This document shows, in pieces, positions 53,180 through 62,689 of a stretch of 64,000 nt of DNA. Where the stretch lies: contig CAYXPR010000005.1 in the NCBI GenBank assembly GCA_964467255.1, forward strand, positions 1 to 64,000, read 5' to 3'. Within the stretch, counting starts at the first letter, position 1. Every line of letters starts with the position of its first letter. The stretch comes from CAYXPR01 sp964467255 (GTDB lineage Bacteria; Pseudomonadota; Alphaproteobacteria; Rickettsiales; RGZB01). Under the pieces are notes generated by a model. That model saw only the letters and a program-made list of their open reading frames with translations, was not told where the DNA came from and did not search any database. A program made the translations under genes and the position numbers.

Positions 53180-53995
53180 TTAGATTTTCGTTCCTTTTGA
53201 ATCTACAAAACGGCGCACTTTGCGTGCCACCTCTTCCAGCGGAAAATCAGAGTGGCCAATGCCTTCAAAGAAATGCGCCTTATGTGGCGCCTTCACTTTT
53301 TCAATCAGCGCGCGCGAGTGCGCAAGCGGAATTGTTCTATCCTCATAGCCATGCAAAAATAACAATGGCATCGCCAGCCCACCGATTTTACTGATGCTGT
53401 CGAACCGGTCTTTCATCAATAGTTTTACCGGCACATACGGATAAATTTCCTGCCCGCGATTAGCGGTGGAGGTATAGGGCGCTTCGAGCACCACGGCTTT
53501 CAGACGTGGAAATTCCGTAGCCATTTGCACGGCCACGCCCGTGCCAAGCGACTCACCATACAGCACTATCTGTTCCTGCTTTACGCCCTGTTCATTTAAG
53601 TACCGAATGGCCGCACGCGCATCTTCATAAATGCCAGCCTCCGTTGGCATGCCTTCACTGCCGCCAAAACCGCGATAGCTTAACGCCAGCATACCAAAAT
53701 TTTCTGCCATCAACGTGCGGAGCTTACCGGGACGCGAGCCTAAACGGCCTGCATTGCCGTGGTAATAGATAATGGTGGGTTGGCCTTCTGGCGCTTTGGC
53801 ATACCACGCGGCAAGCTGCACATTATCTGCCGCCTTGAACACAACATTGCGCATAGGCAGGTTAAATTCTTTCGGTGACTCTTGCCGTTTTTCAGGCGCG
53901 TACATCAGCTGGCGCTGGAAACCATACATGCCGCCCATAAGCCCCACATAGCCAAGACTAACCCAGAGTACAATCTGCATCACACACCGTTTCAT
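53180..53995 (-). CDS. Alpha/beta hydrolase
   Basis: Hydrolase of 271 residues with an N-terminal hydrophobic anchor (about 4-24). PTIIYYHGNAG is the oxyanion strand, YGESLGTGVAVQMA the nucleophile elbow (GESLG), LLFLHGYEDRTIP the Asp strand and FEGIGHSDFPLEEV carries the catalytic His. Resembles BEM46/YfhR-type serine hydrolases attached to the membrane. Its ATG (53995) follows the stop of the next hydrolase gene (53998-54000) by two bases, so they are co-transcribed. Confidence 0.88.
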   Translation of the reverse strand: MKRCVMQIVLWVSLGYVGLMGGMYGFQRQLMYAPEKRQESPKEFNLPMRNVVFKAADNVQLAAWYAKAPEGQPTIIYYHGNAGRLGSRPGKLRTLMAENFGMLALSYRGFGGSEGMPTEAGIYEDARAAIRYLNEQGVKQEQIVLYGESLGTGVAVQMATEFPRLKAVVLEAPYTSTANRGQEIYPYVPVKLLMKDRFDSISKIGGLAMPLLFLHGYEDRTIPLAHSRALIEKVKAPHKAHFFEGIGHSDFPLEEVARKVRRFVDSKGTKI

Positions 53996-53997
53996 CA

Positions 53998-54918
53998 CTA
54001 CCGCGCTTCGTCTTCCTGCTGCTGCTTGTCAAACAGATGCATCATTTCTTTGATCACGTCTGCTGTTGACCACGTCACATGGCCCGCACCTTCCAACTCA
54101 CGGTACGTCGTATGTAATCCCAGTGCCTTTGCTTTATCGCGTAGGCGTTCGCCATGTGCTTTCGGGGTGGCTTCGTCTTTTTCCGGATGGGCAATATACA
54201 CCCATGTTTTTTTGCTGATATTGGCAAGACGCGCCATGCTATCAAGCGGATGACGCAGGCGGGCACGAAGCCATGTCAGCGGCATATCGGGGTGGTCGTC
54301 CTGCGCACGCTCCGCCATGGATGAAAACGTGGCTACCATACCCACCATGGCGGGGGCTTGCTTGCGCACTGTCATCTGTTCTGCTGCCATCAGCGCCACC
54401 GCGCCACCAAGTGATTCACCCAGTACAATCGTGCGGCGCGGCGGTACGCGCATTTTATCGCGCACAAAATCCAGCACTGCCTCAATGTCTTTTTTAAAGG
54501 CTTTTTCTGAAGGCGTACCGCTGGAAAGGCCATAGCCGCGGAGCGATACCGCCAGCACGCCCGCGCCTTTAGCTACCGCATCTTTTAAAAGCCCCAGGCG
54601 GTAATCGCGCGGGTATGGCGGCTCATTTGGGTCAAGCGGTCCGCCCACATCCTGCCAGTGGCCACGATTGCCATGAAACAGAATAAACAGCGGTTGTTTT
54701 TCGCTTAACGGCTCTTCACACTCCACCACAATTTCCTGTTTGTCCGGCGTTTTAATGCGCCACAGCGCCAAACCTTCAAGCCCGTGAATGATGGAAAGAA
54801 TGCCCGGTTCGCGCACTTCTTTATCGCGCGGCTTGAATATTAATTTATCCTGACACAGGGTGAGGTAAATAATTTTCAACCACGCGGGTGCGCTGCTACT
54901 TTGCTTTTTTTCGACCAC
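53998..54918 (-). CDS. Alpha/beta hydrolase, second of a pair
   Basis: Protein of 306 residues from a GTG start (54916-54918). PLFILFHGNRG, VLGESLGGAVALMAAEQ (GESLG elbow), YIAHPEKDEATPK and LEGAGHVTWST provide the oxyanion strand, Ser nucleophile, Asp and His of the catalytic triad. It lacks an obvious signal peptide but has an N-terminal hydrophobic patch. It overlaps the YihY gene upstream by 23 bp and abuts the related hydrolase downstream. The two hydrolases are probably an old duplication. Confidence 0.85.
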   Translation of the reverse strand: MVEKKQSSSAPAWLKIIYLTLCQDKLIFKPRDKEVREPGILSIIHGLEGLALWRIKTPDKQEIVVECEEPLSEKQPLFILFHGNRGHWQDVGGPLDPNEPPYPRDYRLGLLKDAVAKGAGVLAVSLRGYGLSSGTPSEKAFKKDIEAVLDFVRDKMRVPPRRTIVLGESLGGAVALMAAEQMTVRKQAPAMVGMVATFSSMAERAQDDHPDMPLTWLRARLRHPLDSMARLANISKKTWVYIAHPEKDEATPKAHGERLRDKAKALGLHTTYRELEGAGHVTWSTADVIKEMMHLFDKQQQEDEAR

Positions 54919-55876
54919 GGCTTGCTCGCTTTTTGGGTGAAGGTTTTTTGGACAAGGCTTTTAAGAGTTCTCTTTTTTCAGTGTCCCTGCTGGCCATAAG
55001 GAAATACCAGCTGCGCCGGTTGCCGCGTAACCGGCTAATCACGCGGTAGCCGCGCGCTACCTCGAAATGATAATTAAATTCTGCGCCGAAAATATACACT
55101 ACCGAGCTCGCCCAGAAAAAGAGCAGCGCGACGATAATCCCTTCCAAACTGCCATACACGAAACTGAGCTGCTGGAAACGCTCAAGATAATAGCTGAGGC
55201 CTGCCGCTGCCAAAAGCCACCCGAACAACACCATGATGGTGCCGGGAATGACCGAGTGCCAACGCTGGCGAATGTTCGGCAGCACGTAATAGCTTGCACC
55301 CACCGCGCACCCCAGCACAAACACGCTGAGCCCTAGGCGAACATACGTCCATACGGGCGTTAAAAATTCCTGCAGATGAAAAATCTTTTCTAATTCACGC
55401 CACACCAGTGGTGCAAAAATCAGGAAGAACATGGCGATAAAAATCGTCAGCGTGATACCGAGAAATTGTACAATCGCCATCAGCCTGCGCCACACATAGG
55501 CCGGCGGCGTGGAAACGCGGTAGGCGCGGTTCAGCACGGTGCGGGCACCTTCCACAGCGGAAGAAGCCGTCCAGATGGTGGCAAATACGGCAATGGTAAA
55601 TAAGCCCGGCGGCGGGCCGGAAATAATTTCTTCGATGCGCGGCATCAGTGCGCCGATAAAATGCGAGGGAAGATAGTCAAGCAGCAGGCCAATCAGTTGC
55701 CGTCCGGCCTCCATCTCACCACCGAAACCCGCGAGCGCCACAAAGAAAACCAAGAATGGAAAGAGCGACAGTAGCCCCAGATACGCCAAGTAGCCCGCAT
55801 GTTCGATGCCATCATGGTGGATGGTATCGCTCGCGGCCTTCGAAAGGCTACCGAAAAACTTTTGGCGCGAAATCAC
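54896..55876 (-). CDS. YihY/BrkB-family membrane protein
   Basis: Inner-membrane protein with about six helices (about 325 residues from the GTG at 55876, which has AAGGAG nine bases upstream; a longer frame begins at 55915). The family core is AGYLAYLGLLSLFPFLVFFV, FTIAVFATIWTASSAVEGAR and LGCAVGASYYVLPNIRQRWH, and the last helix ends SSVVYIFGAEFNYHFEVARG. The C-terminal tail is basic (KKPSPKKRASRGRKK). The role of the family is not settled. Coupled to the downstream hydrolase. Confidence 0.9.
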   Translation of the reverse strand: MISRQKFFGSLSKAASDTIHHDGIEHAGYLAYLGLLSLFPFLVFFVALAGFGGEMEAGRQLIGLLLDYLPSHFIGALMPRIEEIISGPPPGLFTIAVFATIWTASSAVEGARTVLNRAYRVSTPPAYVWRRLMAIVQFLGITLTIFIAMFFLIFAPLVWRELEKIFHLQEFLTPVWTYVRLGLSVFVLGCAVGASYYVLPNIRQRWHSVIPGTIMVLFGWLLAAAGLSYYLERFQQLSFVYGSLEGIIVALLFFWASSVVYIFGAEFNYHFEVARGYRVISRLRGNRRSWYFLMASRDTEKRELLKALSKKPSPKKRASRGRKKAK

Positions 55877-55957
55877 AAACACTCTCTCCTTGCGGTGCGA
55901 GTGTAGCACACACATAAAAATGTGGCTAGTGAATCAGATGGTTAGCGGTTTGTTTTT

Positions 55958-57613
55958 TCAGCGACCACCACGATGCGGCGGCTCGTGCGAGGCCGGAGGC
56001 GTTTCAACCTTGGAGGCGTATGGTTTTTCCGGTTCGGATTTTTTAAACGCGCTGCTCCACAAACCGGCAAGCGCTCCGCCCGCAATCACCGCGCCCGCCA
56101 CCAGCGGCAGGCAGCCGCTTACCCAACTACTGCCGTGTTCTTTCGCCGGATGCTGAATGGTTTTCACCGTGGCTTTTTCGCGCTCTGCGTTGGCGGCAAA
56201 TGCTTTTTCATTCGGTGTGCCGAATTCAATTTCAAGGCAGTGCTTCATACCTTCATTAAATACTTCGCTGCGCGTGGCGAGCGCATGGCTTTCCTGCATA
56301 CGCAGTGCACGTTCGCCCATAATGTCGTGGGACTGTCGCAATGTGGTTTTATTGCCGTACCCCGGCTCAATCACCAGCGTAGGCACTGCCTGCGCTGCGC
56401 CTAAATGCCGTTTGAATTCTGCCACCGCCTCCGCGTTAAACGGATGCTTTTCTGGAAACACCAGCGCGCCATCCACCAGCTTTATCTGCGAAAAAAAATG
56501 TTCCAATTGCTGCGCCAGCCGCCCGGTTTTTTGCGGGTTCGAGCGCAGATGACTTTCTTCTTCGGGCTTCACCACACCCAGCCATTTTCCGTGCGTGGCC
56601 GCTGCTTCTTTCAAATAACCCGTAGGCGGAATCAGCGTGCCATCCTCTTTCACTACACTCGCGGTTAGCACATGCACTAACGTACAAGGCCGCTCGTAAT
56701 CATGACGCACGAACAGACGTTGTGCGGGCACGGCTTTCATCATGTGCTCCGCTTTATATTCGGCATCAAGGCTTGTATCGAGGCCATACACCGCACCTGC
56801 CAGCATGTTTGAAATATTCATCGCAAGGTGATTGCGCTCCGGCTCGGCCACCAACGCAAGTTGCACCCGTGCTTCCTCGCCGCTGCCACGCAGCGCAAGC
56901 TGGTCGGTGCGCGAGGGCCCGAGCGAACTATCGTTCAAATGCGGTGAATTGATATTCCCCTCCGGTAACGGCACACCTGCCGCATAAATGGAAGGATGGC
57001 TATCATGCGTGGCACGCAGCATGCCTTCCAGCAACAACTTGCCTGTGGTGGCAAATTCCGGGTGGAATGGGTCGAGCAAATTCTTGCCCTCTTTCCAATA
57101 ACTCATGTTCAGGTGCACACCGGGCGGGCGCTCATTTTTAAAACCGCTTTCCAGCCCATAGGTGTAGGCCAGCTCTTCGAGCGTGGCCATGAATGCGGCG
57201 TGATTGTTGACAGCACTTTGCGGGTCAGTGGGCTTCAGACGCACCTCGAGCACGTCTTTATTGTCGTAATAATTTTTTGGTTCCTGCGGCTCCAGCATAC
57301 CGCGCGTGGTTTCGTTCAAATGCAGCAAGTCATACATCATCACTTCGCGTGCATTCGTTAGCTGCGCGGCAGCATCGGGGTCAGTAAGGCGGATTTTCTC
57401 GCGCACTTCTTCCCAGTGTTTGTTTTTTTCGGGCGGAAAGCGCGGGTCAACCATCATGTCCGCTGGCTTCGGCATTTCGGGAACAATAAATTCCACCTCA
57501 AGCCCCACGCGTACTTCATCCACGCCCAGCGCACGCAGCTGCCCCATCTGCCGCGTGATTTCATCCGGCAGTTCGGCATCCAGCATCCATGAGAACGCAC
57601 CCAGTGGTTTCAT
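55958..57613 (-). CDS. Unknown protein with ATP-dependent ligase-like (GS/GCS-type) signs and C-terminal anchor
   Basis: Protein of 551 residues. EVRVGLEVEFIVPEMPKP (about 33-50), DVLEVRLKPTDP and GVHLNMSYWKEG look like the acidic metal-binding strands of the glutamine synthetase / gamma-glutamylcysteine ligase fold, but the overall pattern is not one I can assign. A single hydrophobic segment near the C-terminus (about 508-525, SGCLPLVAGAVIAGGALAGL) is followed by a basic, Pro-rich tail. No signal peptide. It stands alone between YihY and thiC. A ligase or an effector-like protein are both possible. Confidence 0.5.
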   Translation of the reverse strand: MKPLGAFSWMLDAELPDEITRQMGQLRALGVDEVRVGLEVEFIVPEMPKPADMMVDPRFPPEKNKHWEEVREKIRLTDPDAAAQLTNAREVMMYDLLHLNETTRGMLEPQEPKNYYDNKDVLEVRLKPTDPQSAVNNHAAFMATLEELAYTYGLESGFKNERPPGVHLNMSYWKEGKNLLDPFHPEFATTGKLLLEGMLRATHDSHPSIYAAGVPLPEGNINSPHLNDSSLGPSRTDQLALRGSGEEARVQLALVAEPERNHLAMNISNMLAGAVYGLDTSLDAEYKAEHMMKAVPAQRLFVRHDYERPCTLVHVLTASVVKEDGTLIPPTGYLKEAAATHGKWLGVVKPEEESHLRSNPQKTGRLAQQLEHFFSQIKLVDGALVFPEKHPFNAEAVAEFKRHLGAAQAVPTLVIEPGYGNKTTLRQSHDIMGERALRMQESHALATRSEVFNEGMKHCLEIEFGTPNEKAFAANAEREKATVKTIQHPAKEHGSSWVSGCLPLVAGAVIAGGALAGLWSSAFKKSEPEKPYASKVETPPASHEPPHRGGR

Positions 57614-57783
57614 ACCCCTCCCTTCAAACCAAATTCCATTATAACTTACAAATACTTAACAACCAGTTAACGCCGAAACCCGCAGCCAGCCAATAACCCC
57701 AGCCAAATGGGGGTAGAACTGGCGAAAGAATGTGCTAATCTGCCCCCTCGGGAACGACCTGACTTACATAAGGATTACAACAC

Positions 57784-59676
57784 ATGACGACCGCCGCGAA
57801 AAAAGCGAAGCCTGCCGTGTTCACCATCACCACTGGCGCGCTGCCTGCCAGCAAAAAAATATTCGTGGCGAGCCCGAATTTCGCCGACGTAAAAGTCGCG
57901 ATGCGTGAAGTGTCCCTCGCGCCGGAAGCGAACGAACCAAGCGTGCGCATCTATGATACGTCCGGCCCTTATTCCGACCCCGCCGCGCAGATTGATATTA
58001 GAAAAGGCCTGCCGAAACTGCGCGCGAAATGGATTGAAGCGCGCGGTGATGTGGAGCGTTACATTGGCCGCGAAGTGCGCCCAGAAGATAATGGTTTTTT
58101 GACTGCGAAGCGGAAAGCCCCCGCCTCCGCCCTGCCCGAGCTTGAACCTGCAGGCACATCAAACGAACACCTCACCGAAGAATTCCCACTGGTGAATAAA
58201 ACACCACTGCGCGCGAAGGGCAAAAAAGCAGTGACGCAATTGGCCTATGCCCGCGCTGGCATCATCACGCCTGAAATGGAATATATCGCCATCCGCGAAA
58301 ATATGGGACTCGAGAAGCTGAAGAAAAATTCCAAGGGTGGCAACCCGATGGGCGCGAAAATCCCCGACCATATCACGGCGGAATTCGTGCGCGCGGAAAT
58401 CGCCGCAGGCCGCGCCATTATCCCTTCTAACATCAACCACCCGGAATCCGAGCCGATGATTATCGGGCGCAACTTCCTTGTGAAAATCAACGCCAACATC
58501 GGCAACAGCGCGATTAGTTCCTCGATTGAAGAAGAGGTCGATAAAATGGTGTGGTCCACCCGTTGGGGCGGCGACACGATTATGGATTTATCCACCGGCC
58601 GCAACATTCACAACACACGCGAATGGATTATCCGTAACTCGCCGGTGCCGGTGGGCACGGTGCCGATTTATCAGGCGCTCGAGAAAGTCGGCGGCATCGC
58701 CGAAGACCTTAACTGGGAAGTGTTCCGCGACACGCTCATCGAGCAAGCCGAACAAGGCGTGGATTACTTCACCATTCACGCGGGTGTGCGCCTGCCGTTT
58801 ATTCACCTCACGGCAAACCGCACCACGGGCATCGTGAGCCGCGGCGGCTCCATCCACGCCAAATGGTGCATCGCGCACCATAAGGAAAACTTCGCCTACA
58901 CGCATTTTGAAGAAATCTGCGAAATCATGAAAGCGTATGACGTAAGCTTCAGCTTGGGCGATGGCTTGCGCCCCGGCTCCATCGCCGATGCGAATGACGA
59001 AGCGCAGTTTGCCGAACTGAAAACATTGGGCGAGCTGACGCAGGTGGCGTGGAAGCATGATTGCCAAGTGATGATTGAAGGCCCCGGCCACGTGCCGATG
59101 CACTTAATTAAAGAGAACATGGATAAGCAATTGGCCGAATGCCATGAAGCACCGTTTTACACGCTGGGGCCGCTCACGACTGACATCGCGCCGGGTTACG
59201 ACCACATCACCAGCGGCATCGGTGCCGCCATGATTGGCTGGTTCGGCACGGCCATGCTGTGTTACGTCACCCCGAAGGAACATCTCGGTTTGCCGGATAG
59301 GGACGATGTGAAAGTGGGTGTGATCACCTATAAAATTGCGGCACACGCAGCTGATTTAGCGAAAGGCCACCCCGGCGCGCAGATGCGTGACGATGCGCTT
59401 TCCAGAGCGCGGTTTGAGTTCCGCTGGCGCGACCAGTTTAACCTGAGCCTCGACCCTGAAACGGCAGAGAAGTTTCACGACCAAACATTGCCCGCCGAAG
59501 GCGCGAAAGTCGCGCATTTTTGCAGCATGTGCGGCCCCAAATTCTGCTCGATGAAAATCACGCAGGACGTGCGCGAATACGCCGCAAAAAAAGAAGAAGC
59601 AGAAAAAGGGATGGCTGAAATGAGCGAGAAATTTAAAGAAGCAGGCGCAGAGATTTATCAGAAGGTTTCTAATTAG
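57784..59676 (+). CDS. thiC: Phosphomethylpyrimidine synthase ThiC
   Basis: Radical-SAM enzyme converting aminoimidazole ribotide to HMP phosphate in thiamine synthesis. 630 residues, the usual length. Conserved stretches include SVRIYDTSGPYSDP, YARAGIITPEMEYIAIRENM, NINHPESEPMIIGRNF, NIGNSAISSSIEEEVDK, FTIHAGVRLPF and the C-terminal cluster motif HFCSMCGPKFCSM (C-x2-C-x4-C). The ATG is preceded by AAGGA. No TPP riboswitch could be recognised in the 170-bp leader. The neighbouring downstream gene is unrelated and AT-rich. Confidence 0.97.
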   Translation: MTTAAKKAKPAVFTITTGALPASKKIFVASPNFADVKVAMREVSLAPEANEPSVRIYDTSGPYSDPAAQIDIRKGLPKLRAKWIEARGDVERYIGREVRPEDNGFLTAKRKAPASALPELEPAGTSNEHLTEEFPLVNKTPLRAKGKKAVTQLAYARAGIITPEMEYIAIRENMGLEKLKKNSKGGNPMGAKIPDHITAEFVRAEIAAGRAIIPSNINHPESEPMIIGRNFLVKINANIGNSAISSSIEEEVDKMVWSTRWGGDTIMDLSTGRNIHNTREWIIRNSPVPVGTVPIYQALEKVGGIAEDLNWEVFRDTLIEQAEQGVDYFTIHAGVRLPFIHLTANRTTGIVSRGGSIHAKWCIAHHKENFAYTHFEEICEIMKAYDVSFSLGDGLRPGSIADANDEAQFAELKTLGELTQVAWKHDCQVMIEGPGHVPMHLIKENMDKQLAECHEAPFYTLGPLTTDIAPGYDHITSGIGAAMIGWFGTAMLCYVTPKEHLGLPDRDDVKVGVITYKIAAHAADLAKGHPGAQMRDDALSRARFEFRWRDQFNLSLDPETAEKFHDQTLPAEGAKVAHFCSMCGPKFCSMKITQDVREYAAKKEEAEKGMAEMSEKFKEAGAEIYQKVSN

Positions 59677-59697
59677 ATTATGTTGTAGGTTCAAAAC

Positions 59698-60525
59698 GTG
59701 GGCAATGAAGAAACTTATTATCACTATACATCGTGTGAAAATTTTAAAAATATACTAAGCTCGGGAGAGCTTTGGCTTAGTTCATACGAAAACCTTAAGA
59801 ACAATGAGTGTATAATTGAGTGCATTAAAACAATAGAAAACTTTCTAAGAAAAAACCCTACACTCGAAGCACAGTCTAATCTCTACGCCGATCAAATTAT
59901 CAAACCCAATAATTTTTTTATTGCCTCTTTCTGCTTACGACCAAATAACCGGTTTTTGTGGTCCTCACGATACGGTAATTTTGGCAAAGGTGTTGCGATA
60001 GGATTCAGTGGCAACGATCTTTATAACAACTTTGGCAACAGTAAATCCAAAACGCCCTCTATCTTGGGATGGAACGTTGAATACGATAATAATTTTGAAG
60101 AAAAATGCCTACGCAAGCTCAGACAGCTAAAAAAAACTACGCCTTCTCAAATTCTAGGTTCAATTCTTGGAAACCCATATACACCAAAAATAAATAAGAA
60201 ATTTGAGCACAATAAATCCTTAATAATTGATTTGTGGATTAGTGCCCAAAAACAAAAAGAAACCTCTTATTCAAAAGAGGAAGAATTTAGGATTATTAAT
60301 TATCCTCAAAAATTTGGCGGACCTAATGCAGATTTGAGCTATATAGATTCTAATAAAAAGGCCGTCCTCCCTATGCGCCTTAATAACACAAACCACCTGA
60401 GAGTGAATGAAATCATAGTCACAAATGAATGTGAACTTTCGTCCGCAGAGTTGCGGAAATTAGTGAATGATTATGACCAAAAAATAAAAATTTCTTATTT
60501 AAATCAACAGTTAACGCCTCGTTAA
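59698..60525 (+). CDS. DUF2971 protein
   Basis: Protein of 275 residues from a GTG start 21 bp after thiC. The opening YYHYTSCENFKNILSSGELW is the DUF2971 hallmark, followed by FFIASFCLRPNNRFLWSSRY, FGKGVAIGFSG and SYSKEEEFRIINYP. DUF2971 proteins are common on islands and in defence contexts; function is unknown. The gene is strikingly AT-rich compared with thiC and the genes after it, pointing to acquisition by transfer. Confidence 0.8.
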   Translation: MGNEETYYHYTSCENFKNILSSGELWLSSYENLKNNECIIECIKTIENFLRKNPTLEAQSNLYADQIIKPNNFFIASFCLRPNNRFLWSSRYGNFGKGVAIGFSGNDLYNNFGNSKSKTPSILGWNVEYDNNFEEKCLRKLRQLKKTTPSQILGSILGNPYTPKINKKFEHNKSLIIDLWISAQKQKETSYSKEEEFRIINYPQKFGGPNADLSYIDSNKKAVLPMRLNNTNHLRVNEIIVTNECELSSAELRKLVNDYDQKIKISYLNQQLTPR

Positions 60526-60573
60526 CCATTCCCGCCCTATAATAGGGGGTTGCCTGTAAAGGAATGGAAACAG

Positions 60574-61374
60574 ATGAGCTTTATACCCGATGAGCTACAG
60601 GAATTACGCCGCGAGCTGACGCTGGAGCGCCAGCATGGGGAATCGCGCGCCGAAATGTGGGAGCAATATTTTAACGATGTCTCCCCCACTGATTTTTATG
60701 AAACCCTTTCTAAAAACCTGCCCGGCGATTTAAAGCTGCGCCTGGAGCATGGTGAAGGCAGCGGCGAGGTGTATCTGCATTTCAGCCTGCGTGACGACTT
60801 GCGGCGTGAATCCTCCGAGTTTGCCGAAGGCCGCCTGCTGTTCGGCATGAATGAATATCCACCCACGGTGGAGCTTGAAAGTTTCGAAATTGAAAATGGC
60901 AGCCGCCGCGGCAAGGGCGTGGCCAAACAATTTCTCGCCAACCTGATGGACGTGATGGAAATGGATGGTGTGAACGTTAGCGCCATTACACTCGAGGCCA
61001 CCAATGTGGGTGGCTATGCTTGGGCACGATTCGGCTTCGTGCCGCGGGACGATGAGTGGCCCCATTTGAAGAACAAACTACTTTCAGGGCTGGAGGGATT
61101 AAAAGATGAGTTGGCCGAGAGCGTGTATCAAAGCGCCCGCACCGTGATTGAGCAGGCAGAACCGGAAGACCTTGCCGTTATCGCCAAAATGGGCGGCGCA
61201 CTGAAAAGCACCGACCCCGACCTCGACACCATGACGCTCGGCCAGCGCCTGCTGGTGGGCACGCGCTGGAAAGGGATGATGGATTCTGAAAACGAACTTT
61301 CCACGATGCGCTTTGATACCTATACAGACCGCGCCGCCACGCGCACCTTAGAACATGCAAGGAGCAGCCGATGA
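60574..61374 (+). CDS. GNAT-like acetyltransferase fold protein
   Basis: Protein of 266 residues from the ATG at 60574 (MSFIPDELQELRRELTLERQ). SRRGKGVAKQFLANLMDVME resembles GNAT motif A, with its (R/Q)-x-x-G-x-(G/A) turn, and NVGGYAWARFGFVPRD the motif B region. The N-terminal 70 residues form a charged helical lead, and the C-terminal part (200-266) is helical. An acetyltransferase assignment is tentative. It overlaps the next gene in an ATGA at 61371. Confidence 0.55.
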   Translation: MSFIPDELQELRRELTLERQHGESRAEMWEQYFNDVSPTDFYETLSKNLPGDLKLRLEHGEGSGEVYLHFSLRDDLRRESSEFAEGRLLFGMNEYPPTVELESFEIENGSRRGKGVAKQFLANLMDVMEMDGVNVSAITLEATNVGGYAWARFGFVPRDDEWPHLKNKLLSGLEGLKDELAESVYQSARTVIEQAEPEDLAVIAKMGGALKSTDPDLDTMTLGQRLLVGTRWKGMMDSENELSTMRFDTYTDRAATRTLEHARSSR

Positions 61375-61577
61375 ACGAGAGCACAGTAAAGCCGCGGGTG
61401 GGGGCCGCCACACAACTGGCGCAAGACATAACGCGCAGTGAGAAGCTGAAGCCAAAACACTATCAGGAAGACGCCAAAGCCACCTATGCCCGCGGGCGCG
61501 ACATGGGGCTTTCCAATGCTGAAATCGAAGAGCTGTTCGGCATTCGCCCGCCAACGGAAAATAAATCGGAAACCTAG
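61371..61577 (+). CDS. Hypothetical small protein, 68 residues
   Basis: Starts in an ATGA overlap with the GNAT-like gene, so is translationally coupled to it. Hydrophilic and basic, with NAEIEELFGIRPPTENK near the end. No known domain or membrane segment. A partner or modulator of the GNAT-like protein is a reasonable guess. Confidence 0.6.
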   Translation: MNESTVKPRVGAATQLAQDITRSEKLKPKHYQEDAKATYARGRDMGLSNAEIEELFGIRPPTENKSET

Positions 61578-61654
61578 CTGCAATAAGCGCTTTAAAGCGC
61601 GAGCAAGAAACGCTATAACGGTGGCATCTAATCATCCGTTACAGGGAGTTTTTC

Positions 61655-62257
61655 ATGCAGCTTTTCTACACCAAGCGTTCGCCGTTCGCGCGCAAAGTTA
61701 TTGTCGCCCTTAAAGAAAAAGGCCTTGAGAAACAGGTGCAGCTCGCGCTGGTGGATTTGAAAGACAAACCCGCCGCGCTGCTCGCCACGAATCCCTTGGG
61801 CAAAATCCCCGCGCTGAAACTGGCGGATGGCAGCGGCCTGGTGGATTCACCCGTGATTTGCGACTATGTCGACAGCCTCGATAAAACCCTGCGCCTTATT
61901 CCCAAAAGCGGCCCGAAGCGTTTCAAAGTGCTGCATGTGGAAGCGCTGGCGGACGGCATGTGCGAAGCCGCGATTGCAGTATTTTATCAGCGCGACGGCG
62001 GCAACCCCGACCAAGCCGTGATTGACAAAAACATCGCCGCGCTGCACCGCGCGTTTGAATCGCTGCAGAAAGAGCATATTAAAACCATCCGCGCCAAGCG
62101 CATCACGCTTGCGCCGATTGCGGTGGCAAGTGCGCTGGGTTACATCAACTTCCGCTTGCCGGAACTCGCGTGGGAAAAGAAATATAAAAAGCTTGCGCGT
62201 TGGTACACCACGTTCTCCGAACGCCCGTCGATGCAATCTACCGTCCCCACCATGTAG
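61655..62257 (+). CDS. Glutathione S-transferase
   Basis: GST-fold protein of 200 residues. The thioredoxin-like N-terminal half has MQLFYTKRSPFARKVIVALK (glutathione-site Ser/Arg region), NPLGKIPALKLADG and VDSPVICDYVDS (the Pro and Ser that hold glutathione). The helical C-terminal half follows. Length is close to the bacterial norm. Starts ATG after CAGGGAG. Next to the MazG-like and ATP-grasp genes on the same strand. Confidence 0.92.
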   Translation: MQLFYTKRSPFARKVIVALKEKGLEKQVQLALVDLKDKPAALLATNPLGKIPALKLADGSGLVDSPVICDYVDSLDKTLRLIPKSGPKRFKVLHVEALADGMCEAAIAVFYQRDGGNPDQAVIDKNIAALHRAFESLQKEHIKTIRAKRITLAPIAVASALGYINFRLPELAWEKKYKKLARWYTTFSERPSMQSTVPTM

Positions 62258-62266
62258 GAGAAAAAA

Positions 62267-62689
62267 ATGCCGCACCGTATCATCATCGCCAAGGCTACGG
62301 AATTCAGCCGCGACTTTGAAGTGAACCCGAAACTCGCCGAGGGCGTGGATAAAAAAACGCTGCTCAAAAAAACCATCGATTTCCTGCGCGAAGAAGTGCG
62401 CGAAACTGATGAGGCAATTGAAGCGAACGACCTGCCGGAAATGGTGGATGGTTTCGGCGACGTGGCATTCATTGCCTTAAACGGCATTTACAAAACCTGC
62501 CGCCTGCATGGCTATTCGCATGAAGATGCTGAAGAGGCGGTTTCAGAAGTGATGCACCGCATTTGCAGCGCTAACCTCGGCAAAAAACAGGCCGACGGCA
62601 CCATTAAATATGTGAACGGTAAAGTGGTAAAACCCGAAGGCTGGAAAGCGCCGGAATATCACGACATGTTTGACGCTGCCGAGGTGTAA
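62267..62689 (+). CDS. MazG-like / phosphoribosyl-ATP pyrophosphohydrolase-like protein
   Basis: All-helical NTP pyrophosphohydrolase superfamily protein of 140 residues. The metal-binding pattern E-E-x2-E...D-x2-D is visible in FLREEVRETDEAIEANDLPE and MVDGFGDVAFIALNG. The tail GTIKYVNGKVVKPEGWKAPE resembles the phage-type MazG-like group. It would hydrolyse nucleoside triphosphates, possibly for house-cleaning. ATG preceded by TAGGAG. Its stop overlaps the start of the next gene by one base. Confidence 0.82.
   Translation: MPHRIIIAKATEFSRDFEVNPKLAEGVDKKTLLKKTIDFLREEVRETDEAIEANDLPEMVDGFGDVAFIALNGIYKTCRLHGYSHEDAEEAVSEVMHRICSANLGKKQADGTIKYVNGKVVKPEGWKAPEYHDMFDAAEV

Noticed and set aside
57614..57783. 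TPP riboswitch in front of thiC
   Set aside because: The conserved CTGAGA and ACCCT-n-GAACCTGAT-like blocks of the THI element are not present in the 170-bp leader.
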